From: Puniceicoccaceae bacterium 5H
GTDB taxonomy: Bacteria; Verrucomicrobiota; Verrucomicrobiia; Opitutales; Oceanipulchritudinaceae
DNA: 54,250 nucleotides
Direction: 5' to 3'
NCBI GenBank assembly: GCA_009772895.1
Contig: WOUP01000020.1
Coordinates: 1 to 54,250 of the forward strand
Part shown: piece after piece, positions 31,159 to 39,487 of the stretch
Layout: each line of letters starts with the position of its first letter
How positions within the stretch are numbered: the stretch's first letter is position 1
Translations under genes and position numbers: made by a program
Notes under the pieces: model-generated
Database searches by the model: none
Seen by the model: only the letters and a program-made list of their open reading frames with translations
Told to the model about the DNA's origin: nothing

Positions 31159-33393
31159 ATGGCGCACTCGACGGAAATCACCACGCACCACGAGGGCGAA
31201 ATGGCGGAGATCACCTACTTCCCCTTCTCGCTTCCTGCCCAAGGCACGCCAGAGCGTGAAGATTACGCCCGTCTGCCCGACGCGCCGCGCCGCGCACTTG
31301 ACTTGCTGGTTGAGCAACTTCGCCTCGTCGACAGCTACCTGCAACCCGCAGTGCAAGCCGCTCGCGGCCTGCATAGTCCCCGCAAGAGCTATGCACGGTC
31401 TCTTTCTGCCGCTTGCAAGTTGGTGGGCGGCTATGAAGGCGTGCACCCCAAGAAGCTGGAGCGGAACTACCGCGCCTACATTGACTCTGGCTTCAATTGG
31501 AAGCAGCTCGTCGACCGGCGCCATGTTCCTGCTTGGTGGAAAACCGACAACTATCCGCAGCTCGCTCCTGAATTTCTGGAACACTGGCGGGGCCTGTGCG
31601 AGCGGAACCAGCGCTCCAGCCGCCGTGCTCATGCTAAGCTCCTGAGCGACTTGACCGCCTGGCGGCGTGGGCATGGCGAGCCTATCCCCGGCTACAATCG
31701 CCCGCCGGCGAACCACCCGAACACCAATCACCCGCGGGGCTGGAGCTACCGCAATCTCCTCAACCACGCCCCCGAAGCTCTGGAGCTGGCCGCCGCGCGG
31801 CAGGGTAGGGATGCTGCCAAGAAGCTGCTACCGACGGTCCGCACCACGCGCGTCGAGCTGTATTGCTTCGCGGAAATCCAGTTCGACGACATGTGGCACG
31901 ACTTCGAAGTCAACGTGCTCGGCACCGGCGAGCGCAGCAGCCGCCGCTTGCTGGAATTCGGCGCGGTCGACGTGTTTTCGAGCCTGATCTTTCCACCCGC
32001 GCTCAAGCCTCGCTTGCGCAGCCTGGACGATGGAAAAATGAAGGCGCTCAATGAAGCGGACTTCCGCTTCTACCTGGCGCACTTCCTGACCCAGTTCGGC
32101 TACTCGCCACGTGGCACAATCCTGAACATGGAGCACGGCACTACGACCCTGCGCGAGGAACACATCCAAGCGCTGGCACTGGCCACCGACGGGCTCGTCA
32201 TGGTGCGCAAGGGCGGGATCCACCACAGCGACCGCGCGGCCTTCCTCGGGGCCCACGGCGGGCGCAGAAAGGGCAATTTCCGCACGAAGGCGCTGAAGGA
32301 AGGCCTTGGCCGCCTGATTCACGCCGAGCTGGCCGCGCTGCCGGGCCAAGTGGGGCAGAGCGCCGACCTGATGCCAAGCGAATACCACGGGCGGGCTCGC
32401 GACAACGAGCTGCTGCTGGCCATCACACAACTTTTCCCGCAGGTCGCCAAAGACCTTGCATACGGCTTCCTCGACTTTCCGCAGGCCTCCCGCGCGATTC
32501 ACGAGTGCTACGCCCGCATCAACGAAAGCCGCGACCGCACTCTCGAAGGGTGGGAAGAAGCCGGCCTGGTAAAGAAGGAATTCCGCCTCAATCCCTTGGC
32601 CGACGAGTGGATGCCGGTGGAAGTGCTCGACACTTATCCGGCTCCACAGCGCGAACGCATCGTCGAAATGGTCGCCGCCGATCCCATCTTCCGCCGGGTG
32701 CGTCCCATGACCTCAGCCGAGGTGATGCAGGAGAAGCGCGGCGAGCTGATCAAGCTGCCCATTTCCGCCTTGCCTGGCCTGCTCGGCCGCGACCTCGGCC
32801 AAGTCCGTTCCGTCCGCAGCGCCACCTTCGAATTCAAGCTCGCCCCGGAAGACCCCGCGCCCACGCAGTGGCTGGCCGAAATCAAGGACCAGTACGGCTT
32901 CCCGACCCGCCTGACCGAAGGCCGCGAATACATGGTTTTCGCCAACCCCTTCGACCCCGCACGGCTCGCGGTGTGCGACAAGGACAGCGGCGCCTACCTC
33001 GGCTTCTGCAAGCGCTGGGACAAGGTGAGCCGCGCCGATACCGACGCCATTTACCGCCAGCACGCAGAGCTGGAAGAGCTTTACGCCGACGCCGTGCGCG
33101 GTGTGGCCGTGCGAGCCAATCTTTCCCCGGCCGAGGGCAGCCGCAAGCGCTCCCTCGCCACCAATGCCGCCGCCCTGAAAAAGCTGGCGACGAACGGCCA
33201 GACCCTAGCCGAAAAGCGCAAGATCATCGCCGACAAGGCCAAGATCACCCGCGCGTCCAATCAGGCGAGCAGCGAGTCAGACATGACCGTCGACGACTTC
33301 GCCGCCCTGATGGGCAAGCAAGACACCCCCGACGAAGCCGCCTCCATCGACCTGGAAAGCATGCAGGCCGACTTCGCCGAGGATGAGTTCTAA
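31159..33393 (+). CDS. MuA-like transposase
   Basis: A 744-residue DDE-type phage transposase that binds the AGGTTTGTCC end boxes and catalyses strand transfer. The layout follows MuA. There is an N-terminal end-binding region with helical DNA-binding subdomains (SYRNLLNHAPEALELAAARQG), then the RNase H-like core beginning EIQFDDMWHDFEV (Asp243/244/248), a barrel domain near 540-620, and a basic C-terminal region (RKRSLATNAAALKKL...KAKITRASNQ) ending in an acidic stretch that could contact MuB. The second acidic residue, normally Asp in a DNG-like motif, appears as Glu325 in LNMEHGTTTL, and the last as Glu417 in ARDNELL. It is followed 19 bp later by muB. Confidence 0.9.
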   Translation: MAHSTEITTHHEGEMAEITYFPFSLPAQGTPEREDYARLPDAPRRALDLLVEQLRLVDSYLQPAVQAARGLHSPRKSYARSLSAACKLVGGYEGVHPKKLERNYRAYIDSGFNWKQLVDRRHVPAWWKTDNYPQLAPEFLEHWRGLCERNQRSSRRAHAKLLSDLTAWRRGHGEPIPGYNRPPANHPNTNHPRGWSYRNLLNHAPEALELAAARQGRDAAKKLLPTVRTTRVELYCFAEIQFDDMWHDFEVNVLGTGERSSRRLLEFGAVDVFSSLIFPPALKPRLRSLDDGKMKALNEADFRFYLAHFLTQFGYSPRGTILNMEHGTTTLREEHIQALALATDGLVMVRKGGIHHSDRAAFLGAHGGRRKGNFRTKALKEGLGRLIHAELAALPGQVGQSADLMPSEYHGRARDNELLLAITQLFPQVAKDLAYGFLDFPQASRAIHECYARINESRDRTLEGWEEAGLVKKEFRLNPLADEWMPVEVLDTYPAPQRERIVEMVAADPIFRRVRPMTSAEVMQEKRGELIKLPISALPGLLGRDLGQVRSVRSATFEFKLAPEDPAPTQWLAEIKDQYGFPTRLTEGREYMVFANPFDPARLAVCDKDSGAYLGFCKRWDKVSRADTDAIYRQHAELEELYADAVRGVAVRANLSPAEGSRKRSLATNAAALKKLATNGQTLAEKRKIIADKAKITRASNQASSESDMTVDDFAALMGKQDTPDEAASIDLESMQADFAEDEF

Positions 33394-33412
33394 CCCAAAA
33401 AGCTGAACACTG

Positions 33413-34504
33413 ATGAGCAAGAATAGCAACCAAAGCGGCGAAGAACCCAAGCCACGCCGCGGCAAGACCAACCTTCCCATTCCCGAAAGCATCCAGAAAG
33501 AAGCGAATTCCGCCAACGCTGGTATCAACGTCCCGCTCAATCTCGACTGCTGGCAGGAGCTCTCCGAGGAATACCAGGATGAACTCATCTGGTATCATCA
33601 ACACCTGATCGACAAGAACATCCAGTGGAAGAATATCCACAACACCATCGGTTACGAGCGGTCCGTCATCTTCAAGATTCTGAAGGGAACCTATCCCGGC
33701 TCCTGGGACAACGTGATCGCTGCGATCCGCAAATATCGTGCTTCCATCAAGCAGATTCAGAACTCTACGTTCGCTGCGAACCGCATTTCCCGGCTGATCA
33801 GTTCGACGCTGGACTACGCCTCTATTTCAGGCGGGATCGTGATGATCATTGGCGAATCCGGCCAAGGCAAAACAGCCGGTGCCGATGATTGGATGCACCG
33901 GCACAACGGGGGACGCACGGCCATGGTCGAAGTGCCGCCGACGGGAGGCCATAAAGGCGTCCTTCGGGCCCTCTGCGCCAAGTCGAAAGCAGGCAAGAAC
34001 GCTAGTGTCACAGAAATGGAAGCATCGGTCCGGCGAGCCTTCAACAGCCGCCGATTCATGATCCTCGACGAAGCGGCTCGCCTGCTGCCTACCGACCGCC
34101 GTTCTCATCCCTATACGGTCGAGTTCTTCCGCTCGCTGCATGACGAGAAAGAGCTGCCCATGGGGCTGATGGTGACATCCCGATTTGAAGAGCAATTGCG
34201 GAAGATGGACTATGTCTTTGAGCAGCTGCTCGGGCGCATCGACCTCACCGTAAAGCTGCCTACGGAAATGACAGAGGAAGATTACCTGCCCATGGTGGCG
34301 CAGTTCATTCCCGAGCCCAGCCGCAAGCTGCACACGCTCTGCCTAGAGATCGTGAACCAATGGGATGGGCGCATGCGGGCCCTGAACAAACTGCTGAAGT
34401 TCTCCTCAAGGATCGCCTCGAACAGCAAGGAACCATTGGAGGAAAAGCACGTCTTCCAGGCCACGGCCTGGCGTAAGCGGCTGCAGAAAGGGGAGGTGGC
34501 ATGA
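33413..34504 (+). CDS. MuB-like AAA+ target-capture ATPase
   Basis: A 363-residue ATPase that forms filaments on target DNA, activates the transposase and gives target immunity. Walker A is GESGQGKT (residues 147-154) and Walker B MILDEA (216-221). VTSRFEEQLRKMDYVFEQLLGRID corresponds to sensor 1 and the arginine region. The N-terminal 100 residues hold an HTH-like part (NIHNTIGYERSVIFKILKG), as in Mu and related B proteins. It lies directly after the transposase and overlaps the next gene by 4 bp. Confidence 0.92.
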   Translation: MSKNSNQSGEEPKPRRGKTNLPIPESIQKEANSANAGINVPLNLDCWQELSEEYQDELIWYHQHLIDKNIQWKNIHNTIGYERSVIFKILKGTYPGSWDNVIAAIRKYRASIKQIQNSTFAANRISRLISSTLDYASISGGIVMIIGESGQGKTAGADDWMHRHNGGRTAMVEVPPTGGHKGVLRALCAKSKAGKNASVTEMEASVRRAFNSRRFMILDEAARLLPTDRRSHPYTVEFFRSLHDEKELPMGLMVTSRFEEQLRKMDYVFEQLLGRIDLTVKLPTEMTEEDYLPMVAQFIPEPSRKLHTLCLEIVNQWDGRMRALNKLLKFSSRIASNSKEPLEEKHVFQATAWRKRLQKGEVA

Positions 34505-34773
34505 ACTCCGATCCCGAAGTCATCTCCTTTTCGGCAACGGTGCGTGTGCGGAATCAGCGCTGGTTTGATGCTGAGGCTTATCAACCAGCGGAAGGGACCT
34601 GGTTTGTCTACTACGCGGACGATAACTTCGTCGTGCGTCATGTGCGGGACGGACTAGTACGATCCGCCGACGGATTCAGGGTCTGCACTGCCGCCCAACT
34701 GACTGGCCTCTGGTATCCACTCCCCGAGCTGCCTGCGCCAGACGCCCTCGAGGAGGTGGATTATGACCAATAA
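34501..34773 (+). CDS. Hypothetical early protein (90 aa)
   Basis: A 90-residue aromatic-rich protein (WFDAEAYQPAEGTWFVYYADDNF) with a beta-rich look. Its start overlaps the muB stop by 4 bp and its end overlaps the next gene by 11 bp, so it is surely in the same operon. No family is recognised. Confidence 0.7.
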   Translation: MNSDPEVISFSATVRVRNQRWFDAEAYQPAEGTWFVYYADDNFVVRHVRDGLVRSADGFRVCTAAQLTGLWYPLPELPAPDALEEVDYDQ

Positions 34774-34966
34774 AGACGCCTTCGCGGCTCTTATGCCGGG
34801 ATCCGCCGCCATTCTCAATCGCTTGGAGCAGCTGAAACCATCTCGCGATCAGCCCATTCCCATCCACCCGCCGGCGAGCGTCATGCGAGGCTTCGATTGC
34901 CTCTTCGACCCCGAGCCTACCCCCCACTACATCGACCCGGAAACCGTAAACACCGACATCCAATGA
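34763..34966 (+). CDS. Hypothetical early protein (67 aa)
   Basis: A small proline-rich protein (SRDQPIPIHPPASVMRGF) whose start (GGAGGTGGATTATG, with a GGAGG upstream) and stop overlap both neighbours. It is coupled to Gam translation. No motif is recognised. Confidence 0.65.
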   Translation: MTNKDAFAALMPGSAAILNRLEQLKPSRDQPIPIHPPASVMRGFDCLFDPEPTPHYIDPETVNTDIQ

Positions 34967-35478
34967 GTAAGCGCCAGAAAATCAACCTGAAGACCGACCT
35001 CCCCGCCACCCGCAGCGAATTTGAGGCAAAAGTCGACCGTGTTGCCGAGTTGCAGATCCAGCTGCAGACGGCGATCGCCGCACGCGACCAGGCGAAAGAG
35101 GCCGTCATTGCCGAGCGCGAGCCCGCGATCAAGGCGCTGGAATCTGAAATCAAGCGAGAATCTACTCTCTGTGCCGCCTACGCTCACACCCACTGGGATG
35201 AACTCTCGCCAAACGGCACCCGTTCGGGCGAAACCCCGATGGCGACCTACAGCTTCCGGAAGGGCAATCCGACCCTTGCCAAGGTCGGCAAGGTCAAGGA
35301 AGAGGTTCTGGCCGAGCAGCTGCACGACGCCGGCCGCGACGAATACCTCGTGCTCAAGTACGAGCTGAACAAGGAACGCCTGAAGAAGGCCGTTCAGGCG
35401 AAAGTCGAGTGGGCTCTGCAGCTCTTCAAGATCACGCAGAAGGACGGCTTCGAGATTCAGGCCAAGGCCAAAAAATGA
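34963..35478 (+). CDS. Mu Gam-like host-nuclease inhibitor
   Basis: ATG at 34963 overlaps the previous stop (ATGA) and gives 171 residues. Phage_Mu_Gam features include a long N-terminal coiled coil (EAKVDRVAELQIQLQTAIAARDQ...ALESEI), then the conserved TYSFRKGNPTL beta hairpin and a C-terminal region (VLKYELNKERLKKAV...FEIQAKA). Gam binds linear DNA ends and shields them from RecBCD-type exonucleases during transposition. This is the same protein family as eukaryotic and bacterial Ku. Confidence 0.92.
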   Translation: MSKRQKINLKTDLPATRSEFEAKVDRVAELQIQLQTAIAARDQAKEAVIAEREPAIKALESEIKRESTLCAAYAHTHWDELSPNGTRSGETPMATYSFRKGNPTLAKVGKVKEEVLAEQLHDAGRDEYLVLKYELNKERLKKAVQAKVEWALQLFKITQKDGFEIQAKAKK

Positions 35479-35687
35479 GCCGCGTTGTCATCACCATCGA
35501 AGACACGGCGGAAACCGGGCTCGCGATGCAAATCCTGATCGACGGCGATCCGCTTCCGGCCGGCGTCAAGCGCATCTCGCCCGAGCTGGCAGAGCGGTCC
35601 CAGGCCGTGCGCTTTCTTTCCCTCATTCTCAAAACACTGCGCGGGCTCTTCGCCGGGTTTCGCGCCGTCAACCCACCCACCAACTGA
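35475..35687 (+). CDS. Hypothetical early protein (70 aa)
   Basis: ATG overlaps the gam stop. The N-terminus MSRVVITIEDTAETGLAMQI is beta-rich, and the C-terminal half has a hydrophobic segment (VRFLSLILKTLRGLFAGF) that may be membrane-associated. Unknown function. Confidence 0.65.
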   Translation: MSRVVITIEDTAETGLAMQILIDGDPLPAGVKRISPELAERSQAVRFLSLILKTLRGLFAGFRAVNPPTN

Positions 35688-35692
35688 GCACC

Positions 35693-36166
35693 ATGGCCAA
35701 AGTCGAGCTAGACCTCGTCAAACACATCCTCCAGCGCAACGAGCTGGGAGCCCGCCGCGTCGACTCGATCATCGGCGACATCGAAGAAGAAATGAAGCTG
35801 ATGGAAGCAGAAAAGCCGCCCGTCGACCGTATCAAGAAACAGCTCGTCGTGATCGTCTACGACCAGAACGGCGACCTGGTGGGAAAAGACTTCACGGCCT
35901 CCGTCGTCAAGATCCCCGAAGACGACTCACCCTTGACCGCTGAGGAGCTTCTACACCGCGCTACCTATGATTTCAACACGACGCCCAAGGGCCGTCGTTT
36001 GCCGATCAAGACGGTTGCCGAAGCCTGTGAAGCCCTACCGAAGCGCATCCAGAAGGATTACAACATCAGCGTGCTCACGAAATCGCCCGTGCTGGCGATC
36101 CGCACCGCCAACGACATCCCCTTCGACCAGATCAAGAAGGGAGGTGATAATGTCGCAGTCAGCTAA
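35693..36166 (+). CDS. Hypothetical early protein (157 aa)
   Basis: A 157-residue protein with an acidic helical N-terminus (HILQRNELGARRVDSIIGDIEEEM) and a mixed C-terminal domain (LPIKTVAEACEALPKRIQKDY). It lies 5 bp after the preceding gene and overlaps the next start by 17 bp. No family is recognised. Confidence 0.65.
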   Translation: MAKVELDLVKHILQRNELGARRVDSIIGDIEEEMKLMEAEKPPVDRIKKQLVVIVYDQNGDLVGKDFTASVVKIPEDDSPLTAEELLHRATYDFNTTPKGRRLPIKTVAEACEALPKRIQKDYNISVLTKSPVLAIRTANDIPFDQIKKGGDNVAVS

Positions 36167-36683
36167 ATCGGCTATGTCCAGCATCTGCCGAGGGCTATAT
36201 GAGTTGCCTGATCGCCCCGCCCCCATCCTCAATTGGCGCTGGGAAAGCGTCTACGCCAAGGCCTTTGACCCTCTCCAGCCTTATCTGCTTATCGCCCGAA
36301 TCGGGCCATCTTACGACGACGAGAAGCCTGACCAGCGTGTCCTCACTTTTGGCGCCACAGTGGTATATGGAGAATTCGATGAGCTGAAGGATCGTGCCGA
36401 GCGGCTTTATCGGCAGCTGCTCAAAGGTGCAGCCCTTCGGCTGCAACAAGTCCAGCCTGAGGGCGTCCGCAGCTCGGCCGACAAACAGGCAGCCGCCATT
36501 CGAGCATTCGCTGAGGCGCTCGCTACGGTGAATGATTCAACCTTGCTCCACCTTATCGCCCGTGCAGTCCGCCTCGGCGTCACATCGACTATCGCCTGCT
36601 GGGAAGCGTCGCCTGGAGCCCTACACGACTCTGACGCCGCCGCAGATGCCTGGCAGTGCGTCATGAACTATATCTACCGATGA
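36150..36683 (+). CDS. Hypothetical early protein (177 aa)
   Basis: ATG at 36150 is chosen because a strong AGGGAGGTG sits 4 bp upstream; a longer frame to 35967 is a shadow of the previous gene. The protein has a short beta part (LLIARIGPSYDDEKPDQRVLTFGATVVYG) followed by helices. The next gene begins with a related theme (VDPLQPDYQLAAIHFN...LQDKAESLYAELLELTGQRL compared with FDPLQPYLLIARIG...LKDRAERLYRQLLKGAALRL). The two genes therefore look like a divergent tandem duplication. Confidence 0.65.
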   Translation: MSQSAKSAMSSICRGLYELPDRPAPILNWRWESVYAKAFDPLQPYLLIARIGPSYDDEKPDQRVLTFGATVVYGEFDELKDRAERLYRQLLKGAALRLQQVQPEGVRSSADKQAAAIRAFAEALATVNDSTLLHLIARAVRLGVTSTIACWEASPGALHDSDAAADAWQCVMNYIYR

Positions 36684-37189
36684 GCACACGCATTCTCCAA
36701 TGGACCCATGAAAGCCCGACGCGCCTGCATGCCGTCGACCCGCTGCAACCGGATTATCAGCTCGCAGCGATCCACTTCAACCGTGATAGCCTAGAGCTCA
36801 TCTTCTGCGCGCAACTCCATCGCTCGCATAGTCTGCAGGCCCTGCAGGATAAAGCCGAGTCGCTCTACGCTGAGTTGCTTGAGCTGACCGGCCAGCGCCT
36901 CGCCCAAAAGCGACTCATCGATGTCCGCGTGCCGGATGAACTCGACACCGAAGCCTTTCACCGGAAATTCGCCGAGTATCTCGCTTGGCGGAGGCGCTTG
37001 AAGAAGAAGTCGTGGAAACGCGAGACGATCCAGCGCAATCTCAAATCTTGGGCCGAATTCGGCTCCGATGCGGCCATTGCTGCCATGGATTCCGCGATGA
37101 ACGCGGAGCATGACGGCGTCTTCCCACAAAGGTTTGCCCGTCGAATCCAGGGCACCCGCAAACCCGCGCCGCGCCGCGAAGGCTTTTGA
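36680..37189 (+). CDS. Hypothetical early protein (169 aa), paralogue of the preceding gene
   Basis: ATG at 36680 overlaps the previous stop (ATGA). The first 80 residues align with the preceding protein (DPLQP..., K/RAE.LY..LL), while the C-terminus differs: WRRRLKKKSWKRETIQRNLKSW is strongly basic and may bind nucleic acid. Directly followed by the DnaC-like gene. A replication-related role is possible but unproven. Confidence 0.65.
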   Translation: MSTRILQWTHESPTRLHAVDPLQPDYQLAAIHFNRDSLELIFCAQLHRSHSLQALQDKAESLYAELLELTGQRLAQKRLIDVRVPDELDTEAFHRKFAEYLAWRRRLKKKSWKRETIQRNLKSWAEFGSDAAIAAMDSAMNAEHDGVFPQRFARRIQGTRKPAPRREGF

Positions 37190-37192
37190 GCC

Positions 37193-37900
37193 ATGCCCTC
37201 AAAATCCTACACCTGCGAGTATTGCGGCCGTGAAGACACTATTGAGGTGCCCCCCGAGTCTGGCCTGCCGGCCGACTTTACGCCCCGCTACTGCTCCGAC
37301 GCCTGCCTGCAAGCAGCTGAGGCCCAGCAGGCGGCGGAAGCAGCTGCAGCGCAAGACCCCGGCAAGACCTTTGCTGAGCGCTGGCTAAAACTCTGCCCAC
37401 CGCTCTACCAGGAGACCGACCCCAGCCGCCTCAACCAGGCTCTTTTGCGCAAGGTGATGGCCTGGCAGGTCGGTTCCACCGGCCTGATCATCACCGGCCA
37501 GACTCGCACCGGCAAGACCCGCTGCCTCTACCAGCTGCTCGAGCGCCTGTTGCGTGAAGGCTACGACCTCGAGGTCTTGCGTCCATCCGATACCGAGCAC
37601 CGCCTGCTCGAAGCCTTCCGCCACGACGCCTACGGGGCGCTCTGCCACCGCCTGGCCACCGTCGACATCCTCGCGATCGACGACCTGGGCAAATGCAAGT
37701 TCACCCCCCGTATGACCACGTTCCTCTTCGAGATCCTCGAAGAACGCATGGCCTACCTCCGGCCCATGCTTGTCACCAGCAACGAAACGGGGAAGACCCT
37801 CGCCAACCTCATCGGCCCTGGCGATCCCCAGTCCTTCGGCGATCCCATCGCAGCTCGCCTGCGCGAAGCCTGCATCCCCATCGACGCCAACAAGTTCTAG
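37193..37900 (+). CDS. DnaC/IstB-like ATPase with N-terminal zinc-binding domain
   Basis: A 235-residue AAA+ protein related to helicase loaders. Walker A is GQTRTGKT (residues 102-109), Walker B ILAIDDLGK (Asp163, Asp164) and sensor LVTSNETG. The N-terminal 40 residues form a CEYC...YCSDAC zinc-finger-like unit (four cysteines), which is not part of standard DnaC. It probably helps load the host replicative helicase at transposition forks, a step Mu leaves to host factors. It is distinct from MuB, which lies 3 kb upstream. Confidence 0.82.
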   Translation: MPSKSYTCEYCGREDTIEVPPESGLPADFTPRYCSDACLQAAEAQQAAEAAAAQDPGKTFAERWLKLCPPLYQETDPSRLNQALLRKVMAWQVGSTGLIITGQTRTGKTRCLYQLLERLLREGYDLEVLRPSDTEHRLLEAFRHDAYGALCHRLATVDILAIDDLGKCKFTPRMTTFLFEILEERMAYLRPMLVTSNETGKTLANLIGPGDPQSFGDPIAARLREACIPIDANKF

Positions 37901-37907
37901 CACCCTA

Positions 37908-38999
37908 ATGAAAAACACGCACATCTCCTGGGCCACGCACACCTGGAACCCGTGGATCGGCTGCACGAAAGTCAGCCCCGGCTGCACCAACTGCTACGCC
38001 AAAGCTCAGAATGACCGCTTCAAGGGCGGCAACTGGGGTATAGGCGCACCCCGCCGCCGCACCGGGGCCGCCAACTGGCGCCAGCCCATTCGCTTGAACG
38101 CCGAAGCCGAGCGCACCGGAAATAGCCCCCGCGTCTTCCTCGGCTCCATGATGGACATCTTCGACCCCGAAGTGCCCGTAGCCCTGCTGGCCGATACCCT
38201 CGACATCATCCGCCAGACGCCTCACCTCACCTGGCTTTTGCTGACCAAGCGGCCGGAGTTGTGGTATCGCCAGATATTCAGCATTTATACTCCTGATGTA
38301 GTTGGCAAAAACTATGACCTTCTCCAGTGGCTGAACGACTGGCTATGCGCTGCTGATGAGATAAGAGGCGTGGATCTACCGTCTCACCATTTAGGCAAAA
38401 AACCACCGCAAAACGTCTGGATTGGCACGACGGTCGAAGACCAGCCGCGCGCAGACGAGCGCATCCCGCACCTGCTCCGCATCCCGGCCCGCGTGCGCTT
38501 TCTCTCCTGCGAGCCGCTGCTGGGCCCGGTCGATTTGACTGCCGTCAAACAAACCGTCTCGCCGGGTTTCTTCGGGGACTGCCTCCAGTGGTATCACCAA
38601 GGCCATTGCCACAAGCTGGAGGGCACCGAATACCCGACGATTCACTGGGTCATCTGCGGCGGCGAAAGCGGCCCGAACGCGCGCCCTATGCACCCCGACT
38701 GGGCCCGCAGCCTGCGCGACCAATGCAAGGCTGCTGGAGTGCCTTTCCACTTCAAGCAGTGGGGCGAGTGGATACCAGACTATCAACGCGACCAGCGCTT
38801 GGATTTGTCTACCCTCGTAGACTGGGGGCTGGTGCATTCCGATGGAGGCTTCCGCGCAGTTTTTTCAGGTGGCAAGCGCGTTGGCGACTCCACTTGGCTG
38901 GATGGTGAAACCGGCACGGCCCGCCTCGGCAAAAAAGCCACCGGCCGCGAACTCGACGACGAAATTCACAACGCATTCCCGGAGGTGAGCCATGGATAA
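37908..38999 (+). CDS. Gp37/Gp68 (DUF5131) family protein
   Basis: A 363-residue protein with the family start WNPWIGCTKVSPGCTNCYA, a CX6CX2C cysteine triplet (Cys19, 26, 29) resembling the cluster-binding motif of radical-SAM-like enzymes. Further family features are LGSMMDIFDPEVP, WLLLTKRPE, NVWIGTTVE, RFLSCEPLLGP, ICGGESGPNARPMHPDW, and FHFKQWGEW. The family is common in phages and mobile elements; its reaction is not settled as far as I know. It often neighbours a three-Cys-motif partner protein, which I do not see here. The cysteines and a start just after the DnaC-like gene make the call secure. Confidence 0.9.
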   Translation: MKNTHISWATHTWNPWIGCTKVSPGCTNCYAKAQNDRFKGGNWGIGAPRRRTGAANWRQPIRLNAEAERTGNSPRVFLGSMMDIFDPEVPVALLADTLDIIRQTPHLTWLLLTKRPELWYRQIFSIYTPDVVGKNYDLLQWLNDWLCAADEIRGVDLPSHHLGKKPPQNVWIGTTVEDQPRADERIPHLLRIPARVRFLSCEPLLGPVDLTAVKQTVSPGFFGDCLQWYHQGHCHKLEGTEYPTIHWVICGGESGPNARPMHPDWARSLRDQCKAAGVPFHFKQWGEWIPDYQRDQRLDLSTLVDWGLVHSDGGFRAVFSGGKRVGDSTWLDGETGTARLGKKATGRELDDEIHNAFPEVSHG

Positions 39000-39126
39000 G
39001 AAGAAGCCTGATTGGGTGCTGATCGTCGCAGTCGCGGTCATCATCTGGATGGCTCTGGGAGGCAATACTAATCAAGCGAGCGCCCCGGCCTGCACGTGCA
39101 ACTGCCAACACGAGTCCCGGCCATGA
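38992..39126 (+). CDS. 44-aa membrane protein with CTCNC tail
   Basis: ATG at 38992 follows GGAGGTGAGCC and overlaps the end of the DUF5131 gene. The peptide has a basic start (MDKKKPDW), one membrane helix (VLIVAVAVIIWMALGG) and a cysteine-rich end (PACTCNCQHE). Its stop overlaps the next start. The good ribosome binding site and overlaps on both sides support a real gene. Role unknown. Confidence 0.65.
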   Translation: MDKKKPDWVLIVAVAVIIWMALGGNTNQASAPACTCNCQHESRP

Positions 39127-39485
39127 GCGACGAACCAAAGCCCTGCGACCTCATCGAGTTTCGCCACATCGACCAGAAGCAGCGTCTCTACGAAAAGCAC
39201 CGCTACGACAAACCTTGCAGCACCAGCTGCCGGCAAGTGGAGCTTCACAGCCACACGCGCTCTTGCGTGTGCAAGACCTGCGGCAAGGTATGGGAGCCCT
39301 ACGACTACCTGGTCAGACTTTCGCGAAACTGGACCACCTATCGCGCCGACTACGACAAATACATGGCCGACGTGGCCGAAGCACGAGGCCGGATCGAAGA
39401 ACTCACCCGCCTGGAAGTCAACGCCAAGGCCCGCTGGCTGAACGCCAAAAAGCGCCTAAAAGAGCTTGGAGAGGAGGCCGAATAG
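39123..39485 (+). CDS. Hypothetical zinc-ribbon protein (120 aa)
   Basis: ATG at 39123 overlaps the preceding stop. The middle has CVCKTCGKVWEPYDY and upstream cysteines (PCSTSC), a likely metal site, followed by a C-terminal coiled coil (ARGRIEELTRLEVNAKARWLNAKKRL). No family is recognised. Confidence 0.7.
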   Translation: MSDEPKPCDLIEFRHIDQKQRLYEKHRYDKPCSTSCRQVELHSHTRSCVCKTCGKVWEPYDYLVRLSRNWTTYRADYDKYMADVAEARGRIEELTRLEVNAKARWLNAKKRLKELGEEAE

Positions 39486-39487
39486 CC

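Noticed and set aside
34501-37189. Toxin-antitoxin or restriction gene among the small early genes
   Set aside because: None of these small proteins shows a known toxin, antitoxin or nuclease motif; they are left as unknown.
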